DNA from: Neurospora tetrasperma FGSC 2508
Lineage: Eukaryota; Ascomycota; Sordariomycetes; Sordariales; Sordariaceae
Assembly (NCBI RefSeq): GCF_000213175.1
Contig: NW_009799101.1
Location: 4,336,940-4,400,939 of the forward strand
DNA length: 64,000 bases
Reading direction: 5' to 3'
The notes beneath the pieces are model-generated. The model ran no database searches, was not told the DNA's origin, and saw only the letters and a program-made list of their open reading frames with translations. Positions within the stretch are counted from its first letter, which is position 1; every line of letters begins with the position of its first letter. Both the position numbers and the translations under genes were made by a program. Positions 9,894 through 21,630 of this stretch are shown here, in pieces.

Positions 9894-12161
9894 CAGTTGA
9901 AGCTATCTCGGACATCATCAGAATAAAAGACATGGTCAGCAAGCAGATTAAGAAGCCGGAAGAAAGAGCCCATCAGAGGGCATCCAGTCCTTCAAGATGG
10001 CGGACCATTAGCAACTTTAGTTACGAAATTCGTTTATGAAATTCCTTTTATGGTGCCTGATCATTCGTTCTAGAACTAATACAGCGAGGGTAAACGTCCA
10101 TCTGGAGCTCCAGTCATTCCTTTCCTATTTCCCTTTCGACATGTTCTGGCCATGACAGTCCATCGTCGTGTCTCGAAAGGCGGGTGCAGCAAGGTCAAAT
10201 TACTGCTGTTCCGCTAACAACTGCTCGGCGAGGTCTGTCCCATAACTGATAAGGCAGTATCACTTATTCCGCTCGGGCCCACTCATGTCTCATGTTCCTG
10301 CATTAGCTTGGCACTGTTGATGTCGCTACTTATCTTGGCCTCTCAATTTCTTCTCATTGCAACAGCACAAAAAACCTGGCGATGCCTCGATGACCAGGCC
10401 TATCGTCGGATTCAATCAGGACACTGCGTGGCGGACGCTTGCCAACGATGCGCCTCCCTTCACTGTCCAGCGTATCCAATGTCAACACGACTGTTGAGAC
10501 GAGCATGAACACCTTGTTTATTGGGTTCAAAATATTTGCTTCATAAAATTACCATCGGACCCATTTCAAGTCGAACAAATTCCAGGAACATGTGCCGGGT
10601 AAACAAACCCAAGTTCATGGACTGCTCGGATGCCACTGCATGCGCCAGATATCAACCGGATGGCTTGCCTCGCGATGCGCACTCATTCATTATTTCCGGC
10701 CCGTTATGCAATTCAACTACTGCCCGCACTGTCCATACCTACCTACGGGGAATTTTCACGGCGGTCTCATTCACCGCGATCCTTGGCGTGCACACCGGCG
10801 TAGTGCCCAGTCAGCGCACGGTCAAATATCCCTTGCCGATAATACACAGCAATCTGAAATCATTTCAAGATTGATGAGAAGCTGGAAAATACTATCAATT
10901 AACTATCCAATCAAAAAGAAAACGGCACCTGAAATCCCTCAGGGCCATCAACATCCATCAATACAGCCAAGTGTATGACGTCTAATAGGACCGTTGCGCG
11001 ACTCTCCTATAGCACCCTCATGCTATAGAATCGATGTCATATCTTTCCAGAAAACCGGTGCTGTAGGGTCGGTTAGCTAAAAAATCCTGCCCTGGAGAGC
11101 TGGAACGTCGCCCCAATGCAACGCCGTTGCCATGGCTGCAAAACCCTTGAGCCTCCATTCGTGCTCCCCCAGCTGCCGGGAACCAATAACCGTTAGCCAG
11201 CTCCCGGGCCCCGAGAAAAAAGCAAGAAAACTTGCAGACACAGGACGTCGGTTTCAATTTATTTCTCCTCCATGCAAGGGGCAACATGCCCAATTGGGAC
11301 TTCATGTCAAGGGTTCAACCTCAACAAACCTCCAGAGTTTAGAGATCGTCGGCGGCCTTCGAGATTGCCTTGGAACAGGAGCAAAACAGTTTGTGGTTCC
11401 CGAGTCTGAGCGGCTCAACACTATTGCTGGGAACATATTGCTGATGACGTAGCAATATAGCCTCCATATGTGTCGCCCATATCGACGGAACATTGCAAGA
11501 CAAAAAGTCAGACAAGCAGGGTATAGACGGCATTGACTCCATGTTGTAATCTCAGGGTCTGATCGCAACTCTCGTCGCCGGACTCTAGCTTTGTCACCCA
11601 GCTGAGTTGGAACACAGGACAATATGAGACACCGGCACGTGGTAGGCTGGGATAGACTACCACGCTGGCAACCAGCTGTTGGAGAAGGATGCCATCAATG
11701 AGGTCGTCGTCATGGTGGTGGTGCGGCTGGATTCAGGAACGGAAGGTAACCTAAGTCCGAAGTGGAGGTTGACGACGTCAACACCCTCTTCCCTTCGTTG
11801 TAACTGGCATCCTATTCGAGGACTCATTCCGTCCCAGGCAGGCAGGTGCGCCTCTTGAGTCTTCAGAGAAGTGCCGATCAGGGCCCAGAGGAAGGGACGG
11901 TGAAGCCCATGTGTTTACTACTGGTAGTTGGTTTGAGTTCACTCCAGCGAAGTATGAGGGAGAACATTTCGTCCCCGGCATGAGCCTCAAGATTCATGTA
12001 TAAGAAGGACGACGACCTCTGCTCCGTCCTCTCCACATCTTCGTTCTCATCATCATCAGCTCAGCAATCAACTTCCAACAGACAACTCAACCACCAAGCC
12101 ACCAACTACTTCACCTACTAGACCCAAAACACAAGTCCCAAAACCCAACCCAGCCATCAAA
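9894..12161. other. Intergenic, at most one tiny ORF
   Basis: No recognisable gene apart from the doubtful 10320-10508 ORF. The last 170 bases (from about 11995, TATAAGAAGG then a CA/CT-rich leader) look like the core promoter and leader of the hydrophobin. Confidence 0.45.
10320..10508 (+). CDS. Possible small secreted Cys-rich peptide
   Basis: A 62-codon ORF with ATG at 10320. It opens with a hydrophobic signal-like stretch (MSLLILASQFLLIATAQ) followed by six cysteines in about 35 residues. No homologue or splice structure is recognised, and ORFs of this size arise by chance. Listed only because of the signal-plus-cysteine pattern. Confidence 0.2.
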   Translation: MSLLILASQFLLIATAQKTWRCLDDQAYRRIQSGHCVADACQRCASLHCPAYPMSTRLLRRA

Positions 12162-12635
12162 ATGCAGTTCACCATCGCCACCGTCCTCTCCCTCCTCACC
12201 ATCGCCATCGCCGCTCCCGCGGCTATGGAGCGTCAAGTCCCCTACACTCCTTGCTCCGGCCTCTACGGCACCGCCCAATGCTGCGCCACCGATGTCCTCG
12301 GCATCGCTGACCTTGACTGCGCCAACCGTGAGTTTTCTAGCACATACCCAGCATCCCCATCTGCCATTGAACCATTCAACAAGCCAAATACTAAAACAAG
12401 TCCTTCTCATTACAGCCCCGGAAACCGTCGCCAACGCCACCCACTTCGAGTCTACATGTGCTGATATCGGCCAGCGCGCTCGCTGCTGCGTCTTGCCTAT
12501 TGTGAGTACCTTGCCTACCTTGACTGATGTCATGCTCGAGACAGTGCTGTTGAAAGGTGTAACATGGTGCTGACTTGTAGCGAACAATAATAGCTCGGCC
12601 AAGACATCCTTTGCCAGACCCCCGCTGGTCTCTAA
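12162..12635 (+). CDS. Class II hydrophobin
   Basis: Small secreted amphipathic protein that coats aerial hyphae or spores. Exons 12162-12327, 12416-12501 and 12594-12635 give 97 aa. Signal peptide at residues 1-18 (MQFTIATVLSLLTIAIAA). The eight cysteines are in class II spacing: one C in TPCSGL, CC in AQCCATD, C in DLDCAN, C in ESTCAD, CC in RARCCVLP, and a last C in DILCQT. The third exon was chosen at 12594 because only that acceptor supplies the eighth cysteine and the usual LGQDILC ending. Both introns interrupt the conserved core, as is common in class II hydrophobins. Confidence 0.93.
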
Positions 12636-13113
12636 AGGGGTTTGTTTGTTTGGTGATGATTAAGTGATCATCTTGTTTGTACAATAGGACGTGTATCATG
12701 TCTTGTACATGTAATATTTGGGGGGGTAATTTGGTGTTAGCTGGTGTTGGTTGTCTTGCAATCGTGTTCGACTGGACGATGTGGTAACTTTGGAAATTTG
12801 ATGAGGGTTTGGTATGATGGGTGTAATGAGTATCTGGAAATAGTCAGGAATTCAAGGGCTTTGAATGATATATTGGGGTGACTTGCAATTTACTGGTGAT
12901 AATGTCCTAAGCATTCGAAATGGGCTCCCGACAAAGCAAATGAAAAGGGAGATAAGTAATGGAACAAAAAGAAAAGTTCTTCGAGGGGTTGCTAGGGTAG
13001 TGAGAGCATACATACCTTCCTTGTCCGGACCGGTCCAGGCTGGGGTGCTTATAGCTTACTGAAGGAGATGCCCACAAAAGACAAAAAAGGACAGCATTAA
13101 AAAAAGTGTGGTA

Positions 13114-13208
13114 TGGCCCGTAACGGACTCGAACCGTTGTCTTCCTGCGGCACGTATGCAGACGCGGAAATTTCCACGCCGGGAATGTTACCATTACACC
13201 AACGAGCT
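13114..13208 (-). tRNA. tRNA gene with intron, isotype not resolved
   Basis: The minus strand has an A box (TTGGTGTAATGG), a perfect B box (GGTTCGAGTCC), a 5-bp T stem (AACGG/CCGTT), six acceptor pairs and a T7 run just after the 3' end. At 95 nt it is about 20 nt longer than a usual tRNA. The extra bases sit in the anticodon arm, where CGTGGAAATTTCCGCG can fold as an anticodon-intron helix. The anticodon stem carries a mismatch and position 1-72 reads A-C, so I cannot assign the amino acid safely. A diverged copy lies at 1148-1241. Confidence 0.65.
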
Positions 13209-13551
13209 CACACCACGGGAAAAGCGTCTGTTAAGGAGATTTATGTACCAAAGACGGGGGTAGGACTTTTAGCGTTACCTAGGTAGGAGGTTGAGATGAA
13301 AGGTTGAGCGGCAGGCAAGAAGGGCGGCGACGGCGGAAGGCACGACGGACACTGAAACCTCCGCTGAATCTATCTCCAGGTGTTCGGGCCGATCATCACC
13401 AACACAATGGAACACAAAACTGGTCATTAACAATATCACATTATAATGCCTATACAGCGTCCTATGCTGCTCCCCATATCTATCTTGACCTGAGTGACCA
13501 CCCTTTTCCTTTGGACCGCCGCGACTTTCCTCATTATCTCCCCCCAGAGTA

Positions 13552-14385
13552 TTAAAGCATCATAACACCAGCAACAACCGCAGCACCCAGCGCCGCGAGG
13601 CCTCCGCCACGAACAACCACACCAGCATTCTCAGTCTTGTCGGTAGTCGAAGGAGCCGGGGCAGCACCGGTACCCGTGGCACTCGGGGATGCCTCCACAT
13701 GGTCACCGACCAACTTGGTCAGGTCAGCATCGCTGGTGTAAGCGGCCGTGACGCCCGTGCTGTTCTTGCACGCGCTCGGCATGTTGGCGTTGGTGCCCTC
13801 GACGAAGTTGACGACGGCGCACTGGTTACATTTGTTAGCGTCTTTTTGTCTTTTACTTTCTTCCTCTCCATTTTTGTTTCGTTTACTGCCCAACAAGGCA
13901 AACAAAAATAGAAGATAACAAAAAAGAAAAGATGGAGAAAAAAAAGATGGAAGAAAAAAGAAGCTCACCTGGAACAAAGTCCCATCTCCACCAATCCCAG
14001 CAACGCCCACCACGCCCTTCTTGCCCACCCACTCCTTGGGCGCCTTCACCTGCGTCGAGCAGAAATCGCCCAGACCGCTCTGCTGCACGATCGGGAACAG
14101 CTGCGTCCAGTTGCCCTCGCTGACTTCTTGCACCGAGGCGCGGTACAGCCAGGTGAACTGCGGGTGGCCGGCATAGAGCGAGATGAAGTCGCCGTCGACG
14201 TGGAAGTCGGTAGTAGTTGTGTCAGACGAAAGGTTAGGGGTCTTGGCGCCGCAGGGGGCGTCGGGTTCTTTGTCCTCGTCGATCGAGGAGCCTTCGAGGG
14301 AGGGCGGGTAGTTGAAGAGGAAGTGGGCGTTGGCGAGGGTGGTGAGGGAGAGGAGGACGGTGGGGAAGAGGGAGAGGGAGCGCAT
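13552..14385 (-). CDS. BIM1-like copper-binding protein, GPI-anchored
   Basis: Exons 13969-14385 and 13552-13821 give 228 aa. The signal peptide (MRSLSLFPTVLLSLTTLANA) is followed directly by a histidine (HFLFNYPPSLEGS), the N-terminal His of LPMO-like X325/BIM1 proteins that bind copper. Further family marks are the second histidine in GHPQFTWLYRA and cysteines in APCGAKTP, GDFCSTQ, QCAVVNF and SACKNSTG. A Ser/Thr/Pro-rich linker leads to a hydrophobic C terminus (LAALGAAVVAGVMML), as for GPI anchors. Family members bind Cu(II) and act in copper uptake at the cell surface rather than cutting polysaccharide. An in-frame opening extends upstream of 14385, but the signal peptide fixes the start. 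It is divergent from the reductase at 16644. Confidence 0.88.
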   Translation of the reverse strand: MRSLSLFPTVLLSLTTLANAHFLFNYPPSLEGSSIDEDKEPDAPCGAKTPNLSSDTTTTDFHVDGDFISLYAGHPQFTWLYRASVQEVSEGNWTQLFPIVQQSGLGDFCSTQVKAPKEWVGKKGVVGVAGIGGDGTLFQVSFFFLPSFFSPSFLFCYLLFLFALLGSKRNKNGEEESKRQKDANKCNQCAVVNFVEGTNANMPSACKNSTGVTAAYTSDADLTKLVGDHVEASPSATGTGAAPAPSTTDKTENAGVVVRGGGLAALGAAVVAGVMML

Positions 14386-16643
14386 TTTGTTCGGTTGTTG
14401 TTTGTTTTTTATTGTGAGGAAGAAAGTTGAGGTCGGTAGCTCTGTTGGGTGGTGGTGGTGGTGGTGGTGGCGTCCTTGGCTGTTGTTGTTGTTGTTGGTG
14501 CCGTGGTGATGGGACTGGCTTGAATGAAGAGCAAAAAAGTGGAAGAGGAGTGTAGGTAAGGTAGGCAGCGAGGCGAGTGGGAGGTAGATATGTAAGTGTA
14601 AAGGCTGCAGACAATGGCCGGACCGGGACCGACAGGATGTGGAACTGATGCAAGCCGCGGCTGGAGAAGGCTGGAAGGGTCCAACACCACGGACGGATGC
14701 CGGGAACAAGAGGGACTAAAAGCAACGAGTGACAAATACAATTGGATTCGATACTGCTTCTATGTAGGTTGGTACCTGAATGTATATTGTGGATTCCAAA
14801 CGGGATGGGGAATAAAACCACGCGGCGATGTCAGGTACGACCGCTAATCCCGTCTTCCAGGAACCCTACCTCTAGGTACTTTTCGTTGGGTTCGGTGTTT
14901 GACCTCCACATTCTGATCTTCTCCCTTTGATCCAAGTCCAGACCATGGGACGAACACCAGGTTGGGAAACGTGCATCATCGCAACGCAAACATGACCTGT
15001 GTCGCCAGAATCGTATTCGAAAACAACCGGAGACGAAAGTCTGAGGCTGACGAGTTGGAGATCCGAGAGTACATCTGAGACTCACCGCATGTGGTGTGTT
15101 GGTTACTAGTGAGTTTGGAAGGTTGGAAGTCTTGCTCCACAAACTTGCGCAAAACACGACACGATGTTTCCCGGCCACTACTCAAGGGGAAGGCAGGATT
15201 CGAGTTGCACCGCCAACGAGGCAAGAACGGAGTCCCATGTAACTTGATCCGTTCCTCCAGTTTTCCCTTCTCCAGACACTTGTCTGTGTGTCATATCACA
15301 GCCTTTGTTTGCGCCGTCTGTTGTCTGTCGTCCAAAACGTTTGGATGTTGATTGACCTGAAGTTCGCTGAACAAGTGGGGCAGTTGTGCAACACTAAATG
15401 CTGACACGCTTAGCCCTTTGGGGCTGTATTATCGGCACGCCGCTAAGCCCCAGTTGGTAAAAGCGTGAGATTCGCGAGTGGGTTTGAGCAAGTTGTGGCC
15501 TCACTAGCGCCCGAGCTGCCGACAGGGTCCACCCCCCTTGGAGCCCAGTTTGGAGCCAGTAAAAACTTGCTCTTTCCTCCCATCTTCCCATCTTCATCGA
15601 CAATCCCTTCCTCTTTTCCAACCGCATTTCGCGATTTCGACATCAAGCCAGGTCCCGGCCGCGCCGTTGAGTTTTGCGACGGACAGGTGCCGCTTCGGAT
15701 CTTGAATAAAAACAAAAACGATGACGAGCCCACCACTGCATCGAGTTGGATTGATTGATGAGACATTGCGGCTTCGAGAAACATTCGAGCCACCAGGACT
15801 CGAGGTTGCCGTGTTGACCGATACAAAGGGCTACATATATCATTCTGGACTCTCATCGTCATCTTGAGCTCCTCCTTTCTTTCACCGTCGTCTTGACGAG
15901 GGTCTAGCCTCGTCTGTCCCGACCGCGGCCAAAAAGCGGCTCCCCATGAATGCTACAGTAGTACCTTTGGTTGGGAACATGTAGCAGTTGGGCCAAGCAC
16001 GAACGGGCAATTCACCGTCTGGTCTCCAAATCATTTTTTCCCACGATTTCAAGACAAAATCATCATCGATTCTCTTGGCTTTAAAAAACGAAGACGCAAA
16101 CCCGAGTGGGTGCAGTGATCAATAGAACAAGTTGAACAACCAGCCGTAACAGGGAGGAAGTGCCTTCCAAAACTGATTTCTTGGCGCACCCTCCACGCCG
16201 CGCCACGATCTTATTTCCCTACCGAAGAAACTTGCTCATCAGGGACCTGCGATCCGCCCCCCACCCTACTATTATTCTTGACAGATATCGAAAACAGTCG
16301 TCTGACATTTCCTTTTTTGGCTTTTTGCAAATTCGATTACTGCTTGTCGGTTTTCTCATTATTTTTAACTCTTCATCTGTCCGTTACTGTATCCTATCAC
16401 CCCTCGTGTTGGTTCGGTAGCCATTTCGTTCGAGCGGTCCACTTGTCCTGAACTCCATCATCATTTATACCGCCAGGACGAACCATGACATAACCCGTCA
16501 CGCGCATTTCCAGACTTCACAGGACGTCACCAAACCCAAGTAAAACGGCGCCCGAGACAAGGATCGCCAAATACGAAATAGACCTAAAGATTGAACCAAA
16601 TCACAGCTGAACAGATTGCCTCGTGGCAGTCAAGGCCAGCAAC
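14386..16643. other. Divergent intergenic region between two metal genes
   Basis: No gene recognised. It separates the BIM1-like gene (-) from the ferric reductase (+), so it holds both promoters. It contains a GGT/GTT trinucleotide run at about 14447-14500. I see no obvious GATA cluster or copper-response array by eye. Confidence 0.45.
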
Positions 16644-18702
16644 ATGGAGAAGATGGAGCGCAGGCATGGAGGCCACGACATGTCGTCGATGGGAGGTATG
16701 TCGATGGGAGGTCCGAATTCCTTTCAGGGTACAAACATGGGGCTAGCCCATGATTTCTGGTACATCATCGCCGCCGTACTAGGATTCCTGGCCCTATGTC
16801 GTCTAGTCAACCTCTACAAGAGCCGAACGAGGTTTGTTCTGCTCCTTCCCCCTTACCCCTTTTTTTGAACAGTCAATATGCTAAACCCCGCAAAGGCTAC
16901 AAAAACGCTTCGCCAACTCGGTTCAGTACCCAACGAAACCTTCGAACAAGTTCCTCGAAATTTGGGCCACTCTAACCGCCCTCGTTCGCGAATCCAGCTA
17001 CCCTCAACTTTACGTCCCCTCGTCATGGTTCTCCTGGATGACGCCCCCTCCCCTCGGGCGGGTAATCACCCTCCTCGTCTACTGGGCCATCATTATCAGC
17101 ATGATGACTGCCAACGCTATCAAGAACGATGCCTTTTTCTGGGAGCGCATCGGGTTCCGCAACGCCTGGATCACTGTCATGCAAATGCCGTTGCTGTATC
17201 TGCTGGCGTCCAAGTGCAGCATCATTGGGTTGATTGTCGGGACCGGTCATGAGAGGCTGAACTGGCTGCATCGGTGGGTCGGCAGGACCATGTTCGTTAC
17301 GGGCGCGGTGCATGGATGGCATTTCTTCACAGAGTGGCAGCGGGCCGGCATCTTGGAATTCCAGATGCAGATGATGGGCATGGTCAAGTATGGAATGGCG
17401 GCGTGGGCGGTGTTGGGTTGGTCGTTGATCTCAGGGTTCGCGCCACTGAGGAGGTTGGGGTATGAGTTCTTTGTGTTGCAGCATTTGGTTAGTGCTGTGT
17501 TGTTTATCTGGCTGGTATATGTCCACATTCCGGTCTACGCGAGGTGGAACGTTTGGTTCTCAATTGGGGCGCTTTGCTTTGATCGAGCGTGCAGGACGGT
17601 CTTGTTGGTGTGGCAGAACGTCAAGTTCAGGCCGAACAGGTCAAAGTGCAAGGGAGGTCAGAGGATCGGCCACTTTGCTCAGATCAGGGCGGTTGGTGAC
17701 TCGATCACGGTCATCAACATCAAGGATGTCCACTTCAAGTGGAAGGCCGGACAACATCTTTACCTCTGGGCACCGGCCATCGGGCCCATGGAAGCGCATC
17801 CATACACCATTGCTTGCGCCCACCAGCTCCCAGGAACATGTATCTGCAACAGCATCCAACTCGTCGTCCGCAAGCACGGCGGCTTCTCCAAGCGGCTCCA
17901 TGAGCGCGCGATGAAAGACCACGCTGAAGAGAAAAAGGGTAATTACACGGTCTTCGTCTCTGGGCCCTACGGCATGCCGCCCCGTCTGGACATTTACGAA
18001 ACGGTCATTCTCATCTCCGCCTCCACCGGCGCTTCATTCACCTTACCCATCCTGGAAGACCTCCTCGCCAACGCCAGCACCAACTGCGTCAAGCGAATTG
18101 ACTTTCTCCTCACCACCAAACAAGGAGAAGAAATCGACTTTTACGTCAAGCGTCTCCACGAGTTTCTCGATGGCGCCAAGGAAGTCGGCATCGAGCTCCT
18201 TGTACATGTCGCTATCACCCAAAGTGGCACTCCATCCCTTCCGCCTTTCTCCATCCTCCCGACGACAAGGGAGCGCGAAAGGACAGAGGGGAAGTCATCA
18301 TCGAGGGCATCATCCTGGGATAGTAACCTAGGCAAGACCCGAACGGAAAACAGTCCTGACTCAATCCAACCTTCGGGAGACCAGGAGAAGAGAGCAAACA
18401 CCATCGGCGGCGGCGGGCGAGACGTAGAAGATATAATCTTCAGCCTCACACCCCGGCGACCACTAAGTAACGCTAGCGTTGATTCACACGTGCATTACTC
18501 AACCACGAGGCCGGACATTGCGGCCTTCATTAGAGCGCCGGTTGAGGCCACAGGGGGAGAGACGAAAGTGGTGGTTTGTGGAGGACCAAGCCTGGTTGCG
18601 AAGGTGAGGAATTGTGTGGCCAGTTTGGCGGATGAGAGGGCGGTGCACAAGGGAACGGGGGCACAGGGGATTGGCCTTTTCGTGGAGGAGTATGCGTTTT
18701 GA
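16644..18702 (+). CDS. Ferric/cupric reductase, FRE/NOX superfamily
   Basis: Plasma-membrane flavocytochrome that moves electrons from NADPH through FAD and two hemes to extracellular Fe(III) or Cu(II). Exons 16644-16831 and 16896-18702 give 664 aa. The N terminus is short and His/Met-rich (GGHDMSSMGGMSMGG). A first membrane helix lies at about 34-54. The ferric reductase core holds paired heme histidines, around 190-200 (GRTMFVTGAVHGWHFF) and 255-275 (QHLVSAVLFIWLVYVH). FAD site HPYTIACA at about 363; NADPH-domain motif VSGPYGMPPRLD at about 417; C-terminal VVCGGPSLV. A low-complexity insert at about 510-585 interrupts the NAD domain. The Met/His tail could bind copper. The substrate cannot be told from sequence. 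Confidence 0.93.
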
Positions 18703-19204
18703 GTAGTTGGATGTTTATGTACAGGTTTGTAGGACGCAGACCTACCGTGTGTACTTGATAGAAATGATACCATTGATAGAAGGAAAAAAGATGATACTTG
18801 ACAATGACTGACCTGAGGATCTCGATGAAACCCGGGGGCCTGAAGCTGTCACTGCCCTACCCCCGCAGCGGGATGGTAGCGTTGGTGCTCCCCCGTCCTA
18901 CCCGCGTGGAGAGAACTGCCCAGGCCAGACCCTATCCGCCTAGCCACCTGGTCCTGCACGGTCCTCTTTTGACTCAAACAGGCACCTTTCTGCCTCCTCA
19001 TTGGCTGTAACTTTTCTATCCTGCGATGCTGGACCGTGCACAACCTGCACTGAGTCAATTTGACTGGGCGATGCGTGCAAAGAAATTTTGAGTCACTGAA
19101 AAGTCCAAGGTTACAGCCTTGTAGAACGACTCATACGCCCAATTGGATCGGGATAGTACATGGGAACAAGAATTGTTTTTATTTAGAAGGATCAACCACT
19201 GCTC

Positions 19205-21630
19205 ATGACGGCTTGTCAAGCACTCTTTTCGCGCGGTGTTTTACGTGCTCCCCATTCTCTCAAGTCTCTTCGGCCTTCAGCAGCCCCCAAGTCCCCTCTT
19301 CTCGGCCCTGGAAGGACGACCTTTGTTTACTCGAGCCGCCCCCACTTGTTGTACCTCCGGAATTGCCCCTCCTCCACCAAAATCGCTTCCTCTCATTACT
19401 ACACCACCACCGGCATCGCCAGCAGCCTTTCAACAACACCAGGTCCAGGTCGCGCAGCACGCCGCACATACAGCAGCACAATGACCGCCGTCGCCGCTCC
19501 CATTGACCAGTTGGTCAAGCAGGTCGATGGCCTCAACCTCGACGCCGTCAAGGCCAAGTTCCCCGACACCTACCCGGACTTGAACCTCATGGACCTCTAC
19601 CGCGCCCACCTCGCCAACGTCCTGTCCGAGGTCACCGGCGTCGACACTGCCATCATCTACCCCAACCTCGGATGGACTTCGGGTCTCGACAAGGGCGACA
19701 TTGCCCTGCCCGTCCCCTCGCTCAGGGTGAAGGGCAAGAAGCCAGACGAGCTCGCCCAGGAGTGGGCTGCCAAGGTACATACATCAGCCAGACAGACATG
19801 CGATGCCGTGCGATAATTGCGCTTTGCAGACGGTAGCTGACACTCTCGCCTCTACTCCAGTTCCCCGACACCGATCCCCTCTTCACCAAGCCCACCGTTA
19901 GCCAGATCCACCTCAGCTTCTTCGTCAAGGCTTCTCCCCTCGTCAACGCCGTTATTCCCATGGTCCAGCACAAGGGCGCCGAGTACGGTTTCAACAAGGC
20001 CGATGGTCTCAAGGACCCCAAGGACCCCAGCAAGGGCCAGAAGCGCATCATTGTCGAGTTCTCCTCCCCCAACATTGCCAAGCCTTTCCACGCCGGCCAT
20101 CTCCGTTCTACCATCATCGGTGGTTTCCTCTCCAACCTCTACGCCGGCGCTGGCTGGGATGTCATCCGTATCAACTACCTTGGCGACTGGGGCAAGCAGT
20201 ACGGTCTCTTGGCCCTTGCTTACGAGAAGTATGGCGACGAGGAGGCCCTCCAGAAGGACCCCATCAACCACCTCTTCCAGCTCTACGTCCGCATCAACAC
20301 CGAGATGACCGCCGAGAAGGAGGAGCTCACCAAGCGCAAGGAGGCCGGCGAGGATGTCTCTGCTCTCGAGGCCAACAGCTTGGATGAGCAGGCTCGCCGC
20401 TACTTCAAGAAGATGACGGACCGCGACGCCGATGCCCTCGCCATGTGGAAGCGCTTCCGTGACCTCTCCATTGTTCGCTACAAGGACACGTATGCCCGCC
20501 TCAACATTCACTTCGACGAGTACTCGGGTGAATCCCAGGTCTCCGAGGAGGCCATGAACAAGGTCGGCAACCTCATGGAGGAGAAGAAGATCTGCAAGGA
20601 GGACAAGGGCGCTCAGCTCATCGACTTCTCCGAGCTCGTTCCCGGCAAGGAGGGCAAGCGTCTCGAGAAGCCTCTTGTCAGGAAGAGGGACGGCACTGCC
20701 CTCTACCTTACCCGTGATATCTCTGAGCTCCTCGGCCGCCACGAAAAGTACAACTTCGACAAGATGATCTACGTCGTTGCTTCTGCTCAGGACCTCCACT
20801 TGAGGCAGCTGTTCAAGATCATCGAGCTCCTCGGCTACAAGGACATTGCCGACAAGTGCCAGCACATCAACTTCGGTCTCGTCCTTGGCATGTCCACCCG
20901 CAAGGGTACCGTCAAGTTCCTGGACGACATTCTCCGTGACGTCGCCGACAAGATGCACGAGGTCATGAAAAAGAACGAGAACAAGTACTCCCAGATCGAG
21001 GACCCCTTGGCCACCGCCGATGTTCTCGGTATCTCGTCCGTCATGGTCCAGGACATGTCTGGAAAGAGGTAAGATGGGTTCCCGGCTATCTTATAGGGTT
21101 CCGAAATCAAGCTAACGAGATCCCTTGCAGAATCAACAACTACACCTTCAATATGGAGACCATGACCTCGTTTGAGGGTGACACCGGCCCGTACCTGCAG
21201 TACGCCCACGCTCGCCTCAATTCCATCAGGCGCAAGGCTGGCGTGTCCGACGAGGAGCTCGCCACTGCTGACCTGTCTCTCCTTACCGAGACCAGCGCCA
21301 TCAACCTGTGCCGCCACATGGCCGGCTGGCCTGATGTGGTCAAGAACACGCTCAAGACTCTCGAGCCCACCACTGTCCTTACTTACCTGTTCAAGTTGAC
21401 GCACGCGCTCAGCAGCAGCTACGACCAGCTCCAGGTCGTCGGTAGCGAGCCTGAGTTGATGAAGGCCCGTCTGGCCCTGTACACTGCTGTGCAGACTGTC
21501 CTGGCTAACGGCATGCGCCTCATTGGATTGAGCCCTGTCGACCGGTATGTTTCTCCTGGTGCCCCTGACTGATGTGATGGTTGCATGGATTGGAAGACTA
21601 ATAGGCTGACTTGGGCGATTTAGTATGTAA
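19205..21630 (+). CDS. Arginyl-tRNA synthetase, probable dual targeting
   Basis: Charges tRNA-Arg. Exons 19205-19774, 19861-21068, 21131-21544 and a 7-nt last exon 21624-21630 (T ATG TAA), giving the family's usual ending PVDRM. Class I signatures are present: FHAGHLRST (HIGH) and MSTRKGT (KMSKS-like). The C-terminal anticodon-binding domain includes HALSSSYDQL. Two starts are plausible. ATG 19205 adds a 92-residue Arg/Ser-rich extension like a mitochondrial presequence and sits in a poor context. ATG 19481 (CACAATGACC) has A at -3 and gives a 640-aa cytosolic form. One gene may thus serve both compartments by leaky scanning; the long form is 732 aa. Confidence 0.95.

Noticed and set aside
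14386-14709. N-terminal extension of the BIM1-like protein
   Set aside because: In frame, but the mature protein must start with signal peptide then His; the extension is simple-sequence leader.
19852-20958. 368-codon ORF on the minus strand
   Set aside because: Antisense shadow of the ArgRS coding sequence; high-GC third positions keep the opposite strand open. The product (Leu/Val/Glu runs) has no domain.
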